Assembly: GCF_020329505.1 (NCBI RefSeq) | Contig: NZ_JAGKJJ010000019.1 | Location: 124,001 to 188,000, forward strand | DNA length: 64,000 nt | Direction: 5' to 3' | Source: Bradyrhizobium semiaridum | GTDB taxonomy: Bacteria; Pseudomonadota; Alphaproteobacteria; Rhizobiales; Xanthobacteraceae | In this document: positions 50,760 through 60,959 of the stretch, piece by piece | Layout: the number at the start of each line of letters is the position of its first letter | Position numbering within the stretch: position 1 is the first letter of the stretch | Notes under the pieces: model-generated | What the model was told of the DNA's origin: nothing | Databases searched by the model: none | What the model saw: only the letters and a program-made list of their open reading frames with translations | Program-made: the position numbers and the translations under genes

Positions 50760-51341
50760 CTAGATCAACTTGAACGCCGCGACGAAGCCCAGCACCAGCA
50801 CGATCGCGCCGATCGCAACCCAGAGGCCGAGCCGCTTCTCGAGCTCCTTGCGGATCAGATCGCCGTAACGGTTGAGCAGCACCGCGACGAAGAAGAAGCG
50901 GCCGCCGCGCGCGATGATCGAGCACAGGATGAACAGCCAGATGTTGTAGCCGGCAAAGCCCGAGGTGATGGTCACCAGCTTGTAGGGGATCGGCGTCAAT
51001 CCCTTCAGCAGGATGATCACCGCGCCCCACTCGTTGTACGAGGCACGGAACGCATCGACCTTGTCGGACAGTCCGTAGAGATGGATCAGCCACTGCCCGA
51101 GCGAATCGTAGAGCAGCGCGCCGATCGCATAGCCGACCACGCCGCCGGCGACGGAGGCGATCGTGCAGACGGTGGCGAACCACCACGCCCGCTGCGGCCG
51201 CGCCAGCGACATCGGCAGCAGCATGATGTCGGGAGGGATCGGGAAGAACGAGCTCTCAGCGAAGGCGACCGCTGCGAGAATCCAGAGCGCGTAAGGCTTG
51301 TCGGCGGCGTCGATGCACCAATCGTAAATCCGTTTCAGCAT
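50760..51341 (-). CDS. YqaA/DedA-like VTT-domain membrane protein
   Basis: A 193-residue protein with about five hydrophobic segments. Key segments are AFAESSFFPIPPDIMLLPMS, VAGGVVGYAIGALLYDSLGQ, ILLKGLTPIPYKLVTITSGF and IIARGGRFFFVAVLLNRYG, matching the SNARE-associated/VTT family (lipid scramblase-like). YqaA-type proteins are the short form. No operon partner is close: the HisE-like gene lies 63 bases upstream on the same strand. Confidence 0.85.
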   Translation of the reverse strand: MLKRIYDWCIDAADKPYALWILAAVAFAESSFFPIPPDIMLLPMSLARPQRAWWFATVCTIASVAGGVVGYAIGALLYDSLGQWLIHLYGLSDKVDAFRASYNEWGAVIILLKGLTPIPYKLVTITSGFAGYNIWLFILCSIIARGGRFFFVAVLLNRYGDLIRKELEKRLGLWVAIGAIVLVLGFVAAFKLI

Positions 51342-51404
51342 GGCCGCGATGAACCATCATGGAGCGGATTTGTCCATGCCGGGAATGAATTGATTTTCGG
51401 CGAT

Positions 51405-51806
51405 TTACGACTGCCGCTTGCGCAGCGAGCTTTCCAACGCGACAATTCGACGCCGAACCACAGGATCGGGCGCGGTTTTGGGCAGCTTGCCCGGTGTCTT
51501 CGGCAGTTTCTCGGCGATGCCGAGCAGCCGCTCGCGCCGTTCCATCTCGCGCCAGACGTCCTCCGGCTTCACCCCGGCATGCGCCCACATCACGGTCAGA
51601 TTGTAGAGCAGGTCGGCGCTTTCGCGCACCACGGCGTCCGGCTTGCGGCTGAGCGCATCGATTACGACCTCGACCGCTTCCTCGGCGAGCTTTTTGGCCA
51701 TCTTGGCCGGGCCGCGCTGGAACAGCCGTGCCGTGCGCGACGTGGCCGGATCAAGATCCCTCGCCGCGATCACAGCCCGGTAAAGCCGCTCGATCGAATC
51801 ACTCAT
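51405..51806 (-). CDS. HisE-like phosphoribosyl-ATP diphosphatase domain protein
   Basis: A 133-residue protein. Residues about 25-100 match HisE: RLFQRGPAKMAKKLAEEAVE (Glu-Glu-x-x-Glu metal site), RESADLLYNLTVMWAHAGVK and VWREMERR. HisE hydrolyses PR-ATP in histidine synthesis. A basic C-terminal extension follows (about 100-133), longer than in standard HisE. No other his gene is in the window, so it may be a second copy or another pyrophosphatase. Confidence 0.75.
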   Translation of the reverse strand: MSDSIERLYRAVIAARDLDPATSRTARLFQRGPAKMAKKLAEEAVEVVIDALSRKPDAVVRESADLLYNLTVMWAHAGVKPEDVWREMERRERLLGIAEKLPKTPGKLPKTAPDPVVRRRIVALESSLRKRQS

Positions 51807-51863
51807 GGCTGACGAGCCTAGTCGAAACGTATCGCCAGCGTGTTAACGCCGCGCACATAACGA

Positions 51864-51894
51864 AAAACCCACCGGCGCGAGGCCGGCGGGTTTT
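51864..51894 (-). terminator. intrinsic terminator, likely bidirectional
   Basis: AAAACCCACCGGC (51864-51876) and GCCGGCGGGTTTT (51882-51894) form a 13-bp stem with one wobble pair, 5-base loop. On the minus strand it is followed by a T-run, ending the Gly/Tyr-rich gene at 51920; it also faces the HisE-like gene's upstream side. Confidence 0.75.
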
Positions 51895-51919
51895 GTGACA
51901 GTTACGAGAACCTTCGATG

Positions 51920-52342
51920 TCAGTAAGGCGTATACGGCAGTTGCGACCGGCCATAGCCGCCGTAGTAGCCGCCATAATACGGTCCGCCGTAATAGGCCGG
52001 GCCACCATAATAGACGGGACCGCCGTAATAGCCCGGGCCGTAGTCATAGTAGTAATCGCGGCGGCTCTGCGCCGCGGCGATCGCAAGACCCGTGCCGATG
52101 ATGCCGGCGAACGCGGCCGCGGCCGCTGCACCACCGCCACCGCCTCTGTAATACCGGCGGCGCGCGCTGATGTCGGTCACGTCGCTGGTGCCGTGTGACG
52201 TCGTCACCGTGGCGGGCTTGCCGGCCTGAGCCGAGCCTGCGAACGCCATCGTCGGCTCAATGGCCGTCAACGCCACGGCGGCAACCGTTGCCAGCGTGGC
52301 TGCGCGGCCAATGGACGAAAAAACACCCTTTCGCGCAAACAT
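51920..52342 (-). CDS. secreted Gly/Tyr-rich protein
   Basis: A 140-residue protein with a signal peptide ending PTMAFAG (about 36). After a short linker, GGGGAAAAAAFAGIIGTGLA gives a hydrophobic helix, then repeats YYGGPVYYGGPAYYGGPYYG and onward to SQLPYTPY. Tyr/Gly-repeat proteins of this kind are common in Bradyrhizobium and are thought to be surface or envelope material. Function unknown. Its terminator lies right behind it. Confidence 0.7.
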   Translation of the reverse strand: MFARKGVFSSIGRAATLATVAAVALTAIEPTMAFAGSAQAGKPATVTTSHGTSDVTDISARRRYYRGGGGGAAAAAAFAGIIGTGLAIAAAQSRRDYYYDYGPGYYGGPVYYGGPAYYGGPYYGGYYGGYGRSQLPYTPY

Positions 52343-52592
52343 TGCAGTCGTCCTTTGTGGGAGCTGGCCCGACGGGCCGCTTTGTAGCTAACCACCTTCC
52401 CTACATTGGGTTCCGCTACCCGAATGCAAGCTGAACAACCTCTGGCGAAATCATGGCAGTCATGGTGGCAGTCATCGCCCATTCAGCTTGCATGAGGCAG
52501 AATGTCCGCAATTGACGCTTGCCATGACGTGCTCGATGTCATGAAACAGGCGCAGCCGGCGCGGCACTTTGTCTCGCCACCCGGATGTCGTG

Positions 52593-53654
52593 ATGCAGAT
52601 AAGTCGGCCAACCTTTCTCCGCCTGATGCTGGCCGTCGGGATCGGCTTTGGTAGCGGCGTGTGGCCCGGCGCGGCACCACTGCGCGCCGCGAGCGATCCG
52701 CCGCCGCAGCCGGTCGCCATTCAGTTCACGCTCGACCGTCCACTCGATGCCGCCGCGGCTCCCTTCGTGATGGCAACGGTCGGCGGCCTGTTCAGCGCCG
52801 AAGGGCTCGCGGTCGGCACCAATGTCGCCACCAGCTCGGCGGATGCGATCGCGCGCGTCGCCGACGGCGCCAGCGACTTCGCCCTCGTCGACATCAACGC
52901 GCTGATCCGGTTTCGCGACAAGCCCGGCTCCGCGCCCGTGAAGGCGGTGTTCGTGCTGTTCAACCAGGCGCCCTACGCGATCGTCGCCCGCAAGAGCCGC
53001 GGCATCAAGGCGCTGTCGGACATGCCGGGCAAGAGCCTCGGCGTCGCCGAGGGCGACTTGTCGATCCGGCTGTGGCCGTCAGTCGCCAGGCAGAACGGAA
53101 TCAAGCTGGCGAGCGTCAAGCTGAGCACGATCAGCACCGCCGTGCGGGAGCCGATGCTCTCCGCCGGCCAAGTCGATGCCGTCACCGGCTTCTCCTATCT
53201 GTCGGCGATCAATCTCAGGGATCGCGGCGTGCCCGCCGACGATCTCGCGGTGCTGCGTTTCGCCGACTATGGCTGCGAGGCCTATGGCTTTGCCGTGATC
53301 GTCAGCCCGCGTCTTGCCGCAGCCAGGCCCGAGGCCGTGAAGGGCTTCGTCCGCGCGGTGATCGGCGGCACCAATCTCGCGATCAAGGATCCGGCCCGCG
53401 CCGCGACCGAGGTCGCGAGCCGGATGGACGGCGGCTCGCGTGACCTCGAGCTCGAGCGCCTGCATACCATCATCCGCGACAACATCCTCACCAGTGAGGT
53501 GAAGCGCGACGGCATCGGCGGCATCGAGCCGGCGCGCTTCGAGCGGTCGATCGAGCAGCTTGCCGAGGACGTCAAATTCCAGAAGCAGCCGCTTCTGTCC
53601 GAGATCTTCGACGACCAGTTCCTGCCGCCGATCGACGGCCGGCTGGTGAATTGA
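52593..53654 (+). CDS. ABC-type substrate-binding protein, NMT1/SsuA-like
   Basis: A 353-residue protein starting MQISRPTFLRLMLAVGIGFG, with a leader ending PLRA. The binding domain has APFVMATVGGLFSAEGLAVG, DGASDFALVDINALIRFRDK, PYAIVARKSRGIKALSDMPG, LGVAEGDLSIRLWPSVARQN and VDAVTGFSYLSAINLRDRG, typical of thiamine-precursor or sulfonate/nitrate binders. An upstream TTG at 52569 is possible, but the ATG fits the leader. No permease or ATPase gene for it is nearby, so it is an orphan; the ligand is unknown. Confidence 0.83.
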   Translation: MQISRPTFLRLMLAVGIGFGSGVWPGAAPLRAASDPPPQPVAIQFTLDRPLDAAAAPFVMATVGGLFSAEGLAVGTNVATSSADAIARVADGASDFALVDINALIRFRDKPGSAPVKAVFVLFNQAPYAIVARKSRGIKALSDMPGKSLGVAEGDLSIRLWPSVARQNGIKLASVKLSTISTAVREPMLSAGQVDAVTGFSYLSAINLRDRGVPADDLAVLRFADYGCEAYGFAVIVSPRLAAARPEAVKGFVRAVIGGTNLAIKDPARAATEVASRMDGGSRDLELERLHTIIRDNILTSEVKRDGIGGIEPARFERSIEQLAEDVKFQKQPLLSEIFDDQFLPPIDGRLVN

Positions 53655-53696
53655 GCGCATGCGAGAATATGATTACGAGCGGCGCGAACACTCAGC

Positions 53697-53816
53697 GTCG
53701 TCCTGGCGAAAGCCAGGACCCATTACCCCAGCCATGATTGTTGCGCGACGCTGGGGACGCAATCCCGCTCCCAATCAAATTCGGTGGTTATGGGTCCTGG
53801 CTTTCGCCAGGACGAC
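53697..53816 (+). repeat. paired REP-like palindromic element
   Basis: Two 31-base arms (53697-53727 and 53786-53816) are inverted copies with one mismatch, separated by 58 bases. Each arm contains its own hairpin: TCCTGGC, loop GAAA, GCCAGGA. On one strand the loop is a GNRA tetraloop. Such elements are widespread in Bradyrhizobium chromosomes. It lies between the binding-protein gene and ndvA. Confidence 0.75.
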
Positions 53817-53953
53817 CGGCGCGGGAGGCGGCTCGTCACAACCATCACCATCCCCTCTGGATGACGCGCTGTCGCCGCTGGTCCTCCCCCGCAAAGCCTG
53901 ATTAGATTATCTCCCGCCTGATCGGGCGTCGATCGCTTGTGAGTCCCGCCGGC

Positions 53954-55732
<1,779 letters not shown>

Positions 55733-55935
55733 TTCTTCGCTTTCCTTTTGAGGCCGCTGCCGAAATTCAGCCGATTTCGTCCACGATTAAATTGGCTGGC
55801 CTCTGTTCTCGGCTGGCAAGCCGGTATAGGGTTTGCATCGCCGCAAAGCGGCCCCGGACACGCTTGAAACCCGACGTCACATTCGCGAAGACCTCCTTGT
55901 TCTGAGGCGGGTCTCAAAGGACCGGAACCGGACTC

Positions 55936-57366
55936 GTGCACCTTCTTCGCCCGTTGCTGCGCCCATCGTTGAAATCGATTTTTGCCGTCGCGATGCTCGC
56001 CATCGCGCTGCCGCGCATGGCCGCGGCCGAAGCGCTGCTGCTGGTCGAGGCAGACAGCGGCAAGGTGCTGCAAGCCGACAATGCGACGATGCCGTGGTAT
56101 CCGGCCTCGCTCAGCAAGCTGATGACGGCCTATGTGACGCTGAAGGCGGTGAAGGACGGCCGCGTGTCGCTCGACACGCTGCTCACGGTATCGCCGACCG
56201 CAGCCTCGCAATCGCCCTCGAAGATGGGCTTCCGCCCGGGCACGCAGGTCACCGTCGACAACGCGCTGAAGATGATGCTGGTGAAGTCGGCCAACGACAT
56301 GGCCGTGGTGCTCGCCGAAGGCATCGGCGGTTCGGTCGACGGCTTCGCGGGCATGATGAACCAGACCGCGCAAAAGCTCGGCATGACCCAGACGAGCTAT
56401 GTCAATCCGAACGGCCTGCCCGCCGACGGCCAGATCACCTCGGCGCGCGACATGGCGATCCTCGCCCGCGCCATCATCCGCGACCTGCCGGAATACGAAT
56501 ACTTCGTCCACATCCCCTCGATCCGCTTCGGCCGCCGCGTCACCGCGAACTTCAACAAGCTGATCGGGCGCTATCCCGGCGCCGACGGCTTCAAGACCGG
56601 CTTCATCTGCGCCTCCGGCTACAACCTCGTGGCCTCGGCGACGCGCGATGGCAGGCGGCTGATCGCCGTCGTGCTCGGCGCCTCCTCCGGCCGCATGCGC
56701 GCGGTCCGCGCCGCGCAGCTTCTGGATCGCGGCTTCAACGGCAGCGGCATGTCCTGGCTGCGGCCCTCGCTCGGGACCGTCGACAACCTGGTGCCGGTCG
56801 ACGCCACGCCGCCGAACCTGCGCGAGGAGATGTGCGGCGGCAAGCACAAGCGCCCGGCCAGCGACGAGGATCAAGAGGACACCGTCGCCGGGACCTCCAG
56901 CAGCGGCGGCGAGAGCGGCATGGCCTTCTTCGCCACCGGCCTGCAGGCCGCGATGCCGAAGCCGTCGGAATTGCTCGCGCTGCCGGCGGCGGCCTCCGAG
57001 CCGGTGATCGTCTATACCGGCCCGACCAAGACCGGCGCCGCGCTGATCGCGGCTGCCGAGGCCGACAGCGAGAAGCTGCAGCCGGTCAAGCGCGGCAAGC
57101 GCACCCGCGTCGTCGTCAGGGTCAACAAGCCCGACGCGGCCGAGGCCAAGGGCGATACCAAGAGTGCCAAAGGCGACGCCAAGCCGGCCGCAGCCAAGCC
57201 GGCGCGCCACGCCAACGTCAAGCCTGATGCCGCAGCCGCAAAGCCGCTTGCGAACAAGCCCGCGGCAGCCAGCAAGCCCGCCGACAAGCCGGCGGCCACG
57301 GCAAAACCCGCCGCGAAGCCGAAGGCCGCGGCCAAGCCGAAGGCTGACGCCAAGCCGGCCAGCTAG
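55936..57366 (+). CDS. D-alanyl-D-alanine carboxypeptidase with Lys/Ala/Pro-rich tail
   Basis: A 476-residue S11 peptidase. The leader ends RMAAAEA (about 32). Active-site motifs: S58-L-S-K61, S118-A-N120 and K220-T-G222 (GADGFKTGFICASGYN). The enzyme trims D-Ala from peptidoglycan stem peptides. After residue 300 a linker leads to a tail of about 100 residues composed mainly of Ala, Lys and Pro (for example AAKPLANKPAAASKPADKPA). The start is GTG 55936. The gap upstream (55733-55935) shows nothing clear. Confidence 0.9.
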   Translation: MHLLRPLLRPSLKSIFAVAMLAIALPRMAAAEALLLVEADSGKVLQADNATMPWYPASLSKLMTAYVTLKAVKDGRVSLDTLLTVSPTAASQSPSKMGFRPGTQVTVDNALKMMLVKSANDMAVVLAEGIGGSVDGFAGMMNQTAQKLGMTQTSYVNPNGLPADGQITSARDMAILARAIIRDLPEYEYFVHIPSIRFGRRVTANFNKLIGRYPGADGFKTGFICASGYNLVASATRDGRRLIAVVLGASSGRMRAVRAAQLLDRGFNGSGMSWLRPSLGTVDNLVPVDATPPNLREEMCGGKHKRPASDEDQEDTVAGTSSSGGESGMAFFATGLQAAMPKPSELLALPAAASEPVIVYTGPTKTGAALIAAAEADSEKLQPVKRGKRTRVVVRVNKPDAAEAKGDTKSAKGDAKPAAAKPARHANVKPDAAAAKPLANKPAAASKPADKPAATAKPAAKPKAAAKPKADAKPAS

Positions 57367-57547
57367 CGGACCAAGCGGTCCGTCCCTCACCCATTGCGTC
57401 GTCAGCGCGGCTTGCCATTGGCCGGCGCATCGCTCAATACTGCCCAAAACAAGGCAACCCAGGGTTAGCCAAGGCAGCCCGCGGGCCGGACGAACCCGGA
57501 ATCAATCCGGGACGTCGGGCAGAACTTTAGAGAGGGGAAGGACCATC

Positions 57548-59230
57548 ATGGAGCGGATCTGGCTCAAGCACTATCCGGCCGGCGTGCCCGCCGATATCGA
57601 CGTCACGCAATATTCGTCGCTGGTCGAGTTGCTGGAGGAGAGCTTTCGCAAGTTCGCCGACCGCAAGGCATTCATCTGCATGGACAAGGCGATCACCTAT
57701 CGCGAGCTCGACGAGATGTCGGCGGCGCTCGGCGCCTATCTGCAAAGCAGGGGATTGCAGAAGGGCGCGCGGGTCGCGCTGATGATGCCGAACGTGCTGC
57801 AATACCCGGTCTCGACCGCCGCCGTGCTGCGCGCCGGCTACGCCGTCGTCAACGTCAATCCGCTCTACACCCCGCGCGAGCTCGAGCATCAGCTCAAGGA
57901 TTCCGACGCCGAAGCGATCATCGTGCTGGAGAACTTCGCCACCACCGTGCAGAAGGTGCTGCCGAACACCGCGGTCAAGCACGTCATCGTCGGCAGCATG
58001 GGCGACCTGCTCGGCCTCAAGGGTGTGATCGTCAACCTCGTGGTGCGGCGGGTCAAGAAGATGGTGCCGGCCTGGTCGATCCCGGGAGCCGTCGGCTTCA
58101 ACGAGGCGCTATCCGCGGGCCGCGCCGGCAAGCTCAACAAGCCCCCGCTGACGCTCGATGACGTCGCGTTCCTGCAATACACCGGCGGCACCACCGGCGT
58201 CTCCAAGGGCGCGACCCTGCTCCATCGCAACATCCTGGCCAACGTGCTGCAGAACGACGCGTGGCTGCAGCCGGCGCTGGTGAAGCCGCCGATTGTCGAA
58301 CAAATGGTCATCGTCTGCGCGCTGCCGCTCTATCACGTCTTTGCGCTCACCGCGTGCTATCTGCTGGGCATGCGGTGTGGCGGCACCAATCTCTTGATCC
58401 CGAACCCGCGCGACATGCCCGGTTTCGTCAAGGAATTGTCGAAGTACCAGGTCAGCTTCTTCCCGGCGGTCAACACGCTCTACAATGCCCTGTTGAACAC
58501 GCCGGGCTTCGACAAGCTCGACTTCTCCAAGCTGAAGATCGCCAATGGCGGCGGCATGGCGACGCAAAGACCGGTCGCCGAAAAATGGCTGAAAGTCACC
58601 GGCGTTTCGCTCTCGGAAGGCTACGGCCTGTCCGAGACCTCGCCGACCCTGACGTGCAATCCCGCGACGATCACGGAGTTCTCCGGCACGATCGGCCTGC
58701 CCGTGCCGTCGACCTGGATCTCGATCCGCGACGACGACGGCAACGAATTGCCGCTCGGCCAAGCCGGCGAAATCTGCGCCAAGGGCCCGCAGGTGATGGT
58801 CGGCTACTGGAACAGGCCGGATGAGACCGCACGCGTGATGACGGCGGACGGCTATTTTCGCACCGGCGACATCGGGGTGATGGACGAGAAGGGCTACACC
58901 AAGATCGTCGACCGCAAGAAGGACATGATCCTGGTCTCCGGCTTCAACGTCTATCCGAACGAGATCGAGGAAGTGATCGCCAGCCATCCGGGCGTCCTGG
59001 AATGCGCCGTCATCGGCGTGCCCGACGCCAAGTCCGGCGAGGCGGTGAAGGCGTTCATCGTCAAGAAGGACCCGAACCTGACGGCGGAGGACGTCATCAA
59101 GTTCAGCGCCACCCAGCTCACCGCCTACAAGGTGCCGAAGCAGATCGAGTTCAGGACCGACCTGCCGAAGACCAATGTCGGCAAGATCCTGCGTCGCGAG
59201 CTGCGCGACGAGAAGAAAGCTGCGGCCTGA
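57548..59230 (+). CDS. fadD: long-chain fatty acid-CoA ligase
   Basis: A 560-residue ANL-family ligase. The motif YTGGTTGVSKGATLLHRNIL binds ATP; PLYHVFALTACYLLGMRCGG, EGYGLSETSPTLTCNP, YFRTGDIGVMDEKGYTKIVD, RKKDMILVSGFNVYPNEIEE and KTNVGKILRRELRDEK (catalytic Lys) align with FadD along its full length. It activates fatty acids for beta-oxidation or lipid synthesis. GGAAGGA precedes the ATG by 6 bases. Confidence 0.9.
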   Translation: MERIWLKHYPAGVPADIDVTQYSSLVELLEESFRKFADRKAFICMDKAITYRELDEMSAALGAYLQSRGLQKGARVALMMPNVLQYPVSTAAVLRAGYAVVNVNPLYTPRELEHQLKDSDAEAIIVLENFATTVQKVLPNTAVKHVIVGSMGDLLGLKGVIVNLVVRRVKKMVPAWSIPGAVGFNEALSAGRAGKLNKPPLTLDDVAFLQYTGGTTGVSKGATLLHRNILANVLQNDAWLQPALVKPPIVEQMVIVCALPLYHVFALTACYLLGMRCGGTNLLIPNPRDMPGFVKELSKYQVSFFPAVNTLYNALLNTPGFDKLDFSKLKIANGGGMATQRPVAEKWLKVTGVSLSEGYGLSETSPTLTCNPATITEFSGTIGLPVPSTWISIRDDDGNELPLGQAGEICAKGPQVMVGYWNRPDETARVMTADGYFRTGDIGVMDEKGYTKIVDRKKDMILVSGFNVYPNEIEEVIASHPGVLECAVIGVPDAKSGEAVKAFIVKKDPNLTAEDVIKFSATQLTAYKVPKQIEFRTDLPKTNVGKILRRELRDEKKAAA

Positions 59231-59259
59231 ACAATAGCGACGCGGGCGCAAGAACAAAC

Positions 59260-59820
59260 ATGACTGACGCGCGCGTTGCAACGCCGGCCGACATCCTCGC
59301 CTTCTGGCGCGGCATCGGCCGCGACGGCTGGTACAAGCGCGACCCTGCAGTCGATGCCGAGATCCGCGACCGCTTCCTCGCCACCTGGCAGCAGGCGGCC
59401 GCGGGCGAACTGGCGTCATGGGAGACGAGCGACGAGGGTGCGCTGGCGCTGACCATCGTGCTCGACCAGTTTCCCCGCAACATGTTTCGCGACGATGCCA
59501 GGACCTTCTCCAGCGATGCGCTGGCGCGCGAGGTAGCCGGCCGGGCCATCGACCGCGGGGTCGACGTGCGGATCGATCCGCACCTGCGCGAATTCCTTTA
59601 TCTGCCTTTCGAGCATTCGGAGCATTTGGCCGACCAGCAGCGCTGCGTCGCGCTGTTCCGGCAATATGGCGGCGGCCACCCCGACAACCTGAAATATGCC
59701 GAGGACCACGCCGAGATCATCCGCCGGTTCGGCCGCTTCCCGCACCGTAACCGCATTCTGGGCCGGGAAACGACGGCGGACGAGCAGGCCTTCCTGGACG
59801 GTGGCGGATTTTCCGGCTGA
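59260..59820 (+). CDS. DUF924-family protein
   Basis: A 186-residue helical protein. ILAFWRGIGRDGWYKRDPAV, IVLDQFPRNMFRDDARTFSS, EFLYLPFEHSEHLADQQRCV, DNLKYAEDHAEIIRRFGRFP and HRNRILGRETTADEQAFLDG are the full DUF924 pattern (TPR-like fold). Function is unknown in the family. It follows fadD by 29 bases and may be cotranscribed. Confidence 0.88.
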   Translation: MTDARVATPADILAFWRGIGRDGWYKRDPAVDAEIRDRFLATWQQAAAGELASWETSDEGALALTIVLDQFPRNMFRDDARTFSSDALAREVAGRAIDRGVDVRIDPHLREFLYLPFEHSEHLADQQRCVALFRQYGGGHPDNLKYAEDHAEIIRRFGRFPHRNRILGRETTADEQAFLDGGGFSG

Positions 59821-59922
59821 TGACGGAATGGTGACCGGCCGCCGGCATTGCCGATCCGCCGCCAGTCCGTATTGTGCCGTCCGAGCGCCGGGTTTAAGAC
59901 AGGTCCGCTTCAGCGAGGGAGA

Positions 59923-60414
59923 ATGACGATGACCATCAAGGTTGGCGACAAGCTGCCGGAAACCAAGTTTCGCGTGATGACCGCCGAAGGGCCGCAGGTC
60001 AAAACCACCGACGATATCTTCAAGGGCAAGAAGGTTGCCCTGTTCGCCGTGCCCGGCGCCTACACCGGCACCTGCCACAAGATGCACCTGCCGAGCATCT
60101 TCCTCAACGCCTATGCCATCAAGAACAAGGGCGTCGATACCATCGCGATCGTCTCGGTCAACGACGCCTTCGTGATGAATGCCTGGAAGCGCGACACCGA
60201 CCAGCGCGACGAGGCCGTCTTCCTCGCCGACGGCAATGCCGACTTCACCAAGGCGATCGGTCTGGACCTCGACGCCTCCGCCAACGGCCTCGGCATCCGC
60301 TCCAAGCGCTACTCGATGCTGGTCGAGGACGGCGTGGTGAAGAAGCTCAACCTCGAACCCGCCCCTGGCAAGGTCGAGGTCTCCGGCGGCGACACGCTGC
60401 TCGGCCAGCTCTGA
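59923..60414 (+). CDS. peroxiredoxin, Prx5/atypical 2-Cys type
   Basis: A 163-residue protein. The peroxidatic Cys is in PGAYTGTCHKMHLPSIFLNA (Pro-x3-Thr-x2-Cys). Other family motifs: TIAIVSVNDAFVMNAWKRDT, LADGNADFTKAIGLDLD and RSKRYSMLVEDGVV. Only this single Cys is evident, so recycling would need an external thiol such as glutaredoxin or thioredoxin. It reduces peroxides. The ATG at 59923 follows GAGGGAG; an ATG 6 bases on is an alternative. Confidence 0.9.
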   Translation: MTMTIKVGDKLPETKFRVMTAEGPQVKTTDDIFKGKKVALFAVPGAYTGTCHKMHLPSIFLNAYAIKNKGVDTIAIVSVNDAFVMNAWKRDTDQRDEAVFLADGNADFTKAIGLDLDASANGLGIRSKRYSMLVEDGVVKKLNLEPAPGKVEVSGGDTLLGQL

Positions 60415-60436
60415 GCCGACGCGCGCATACTGTCAT

Positions 60437-60474
60437 CGCCCGGCCTGTGCGCAATTGCGCACATCGACCGGGCG
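60437..60474 (-). repeat. 38-bp dispersed palindromic element, copy 2
   Basis: An inverted copy of the element at 45876-45913 with one mismatch; same GTGCGCAATTGCGCAC core and CGCCCGG/CCGGGCG arms. It lies between the convergent peroxiredoxin and rnhA genes and could fold as a terminator-like structure for both. Confidence 0.75.
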
Positions 60475-60506
60475 ATGACACCGGTTATTGCGAGACAGCG
60501 CGGTCC

Positions 60507-60959
60507 CTACACCTTCAGCCTCGCCATCGCCACGCCTTCGCGGGCGAGCTCGTCGGCGCGTTCGTTCTCGGCGTGACCTGCGTGGCCCTTGATCCAGTGC
60601 CAGCGCACCTCATGCGGCTTCAGCGCGGCATCGAGGCGCTGCCACAGCTCGACATTCTTGACCGGCTTCTTGTCCGCGGTGCGCCAGCCGTTGCGCTTCC
60701 AGCCGTGGATCCAGCCGGTGATGCCCTGGCGGACATACTGGCTGTCGGTGGTGAGATCGACCACGCACGGCTTCTTCAGCGCTTCCAGCGCCGAGATCGC
60801 CGCCATCAGCTCCATCTGGTTGTTGGTGGTGTGGGGCTGGCCGCCCTTCAATTCCTTCTCGACCTCGCCGAACTTGAGGACCGCGCCCCAGCCGCCCGGC
60901 CCCGGATTTCCGGAGCAGGCACCGTCGGTGAAGATGGTCACATGCGGCTTGTCGCTCAC
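60507..60959 (-). CDS. rnhA: ribonuclease HI
   Basis: A 150-residue protein with all catalytic acidic residues: Asp in TIFTDGACSGNPGPGGWGAV, Glu in NNQMELMAAISALEALKK, Asp in LTTDSQYVRQGI and Asp in ENERADELAREG, plus His in KGHAGHAEN. It cuts the RNA strand of RNA-DNA hybrids. GTG 60959 overlaps the thrB stop as GTGA, indicating coupling in a thrB-rnhA operon, an arrangement usual in alphaproteobacteria. Confidence 0.95.
   Translation of the reverse strand: MSDKPHVTIFTDGACSGNPGPGGWGAVLKFGEVEKELKGGQPHTTNNQMELMAAISALEALKKPCVVDLTTDSQYVRQGITGWIHGWKRNGWRTADKKPVKNVELWQRLDAALKPHEVRWHWIKGHAGHAENERADELAREGVAMARLKV

Noticed and set aside
51950..52060. short direct repeats resembling a CRISPR or minisatellite
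   Set aside because: The repeats encode Tyr-Tyr-Gly-Gly units of the Gly/Tyr-rich protein; there are no spacers.
57012..57353. 113-residue Ala/Gly-rich minus-strand frame
   Set aside because: Antisense to the repetitive Lys/Ala/Pro tail of the carboxypeptidase; its low complexity mirrors that tail.
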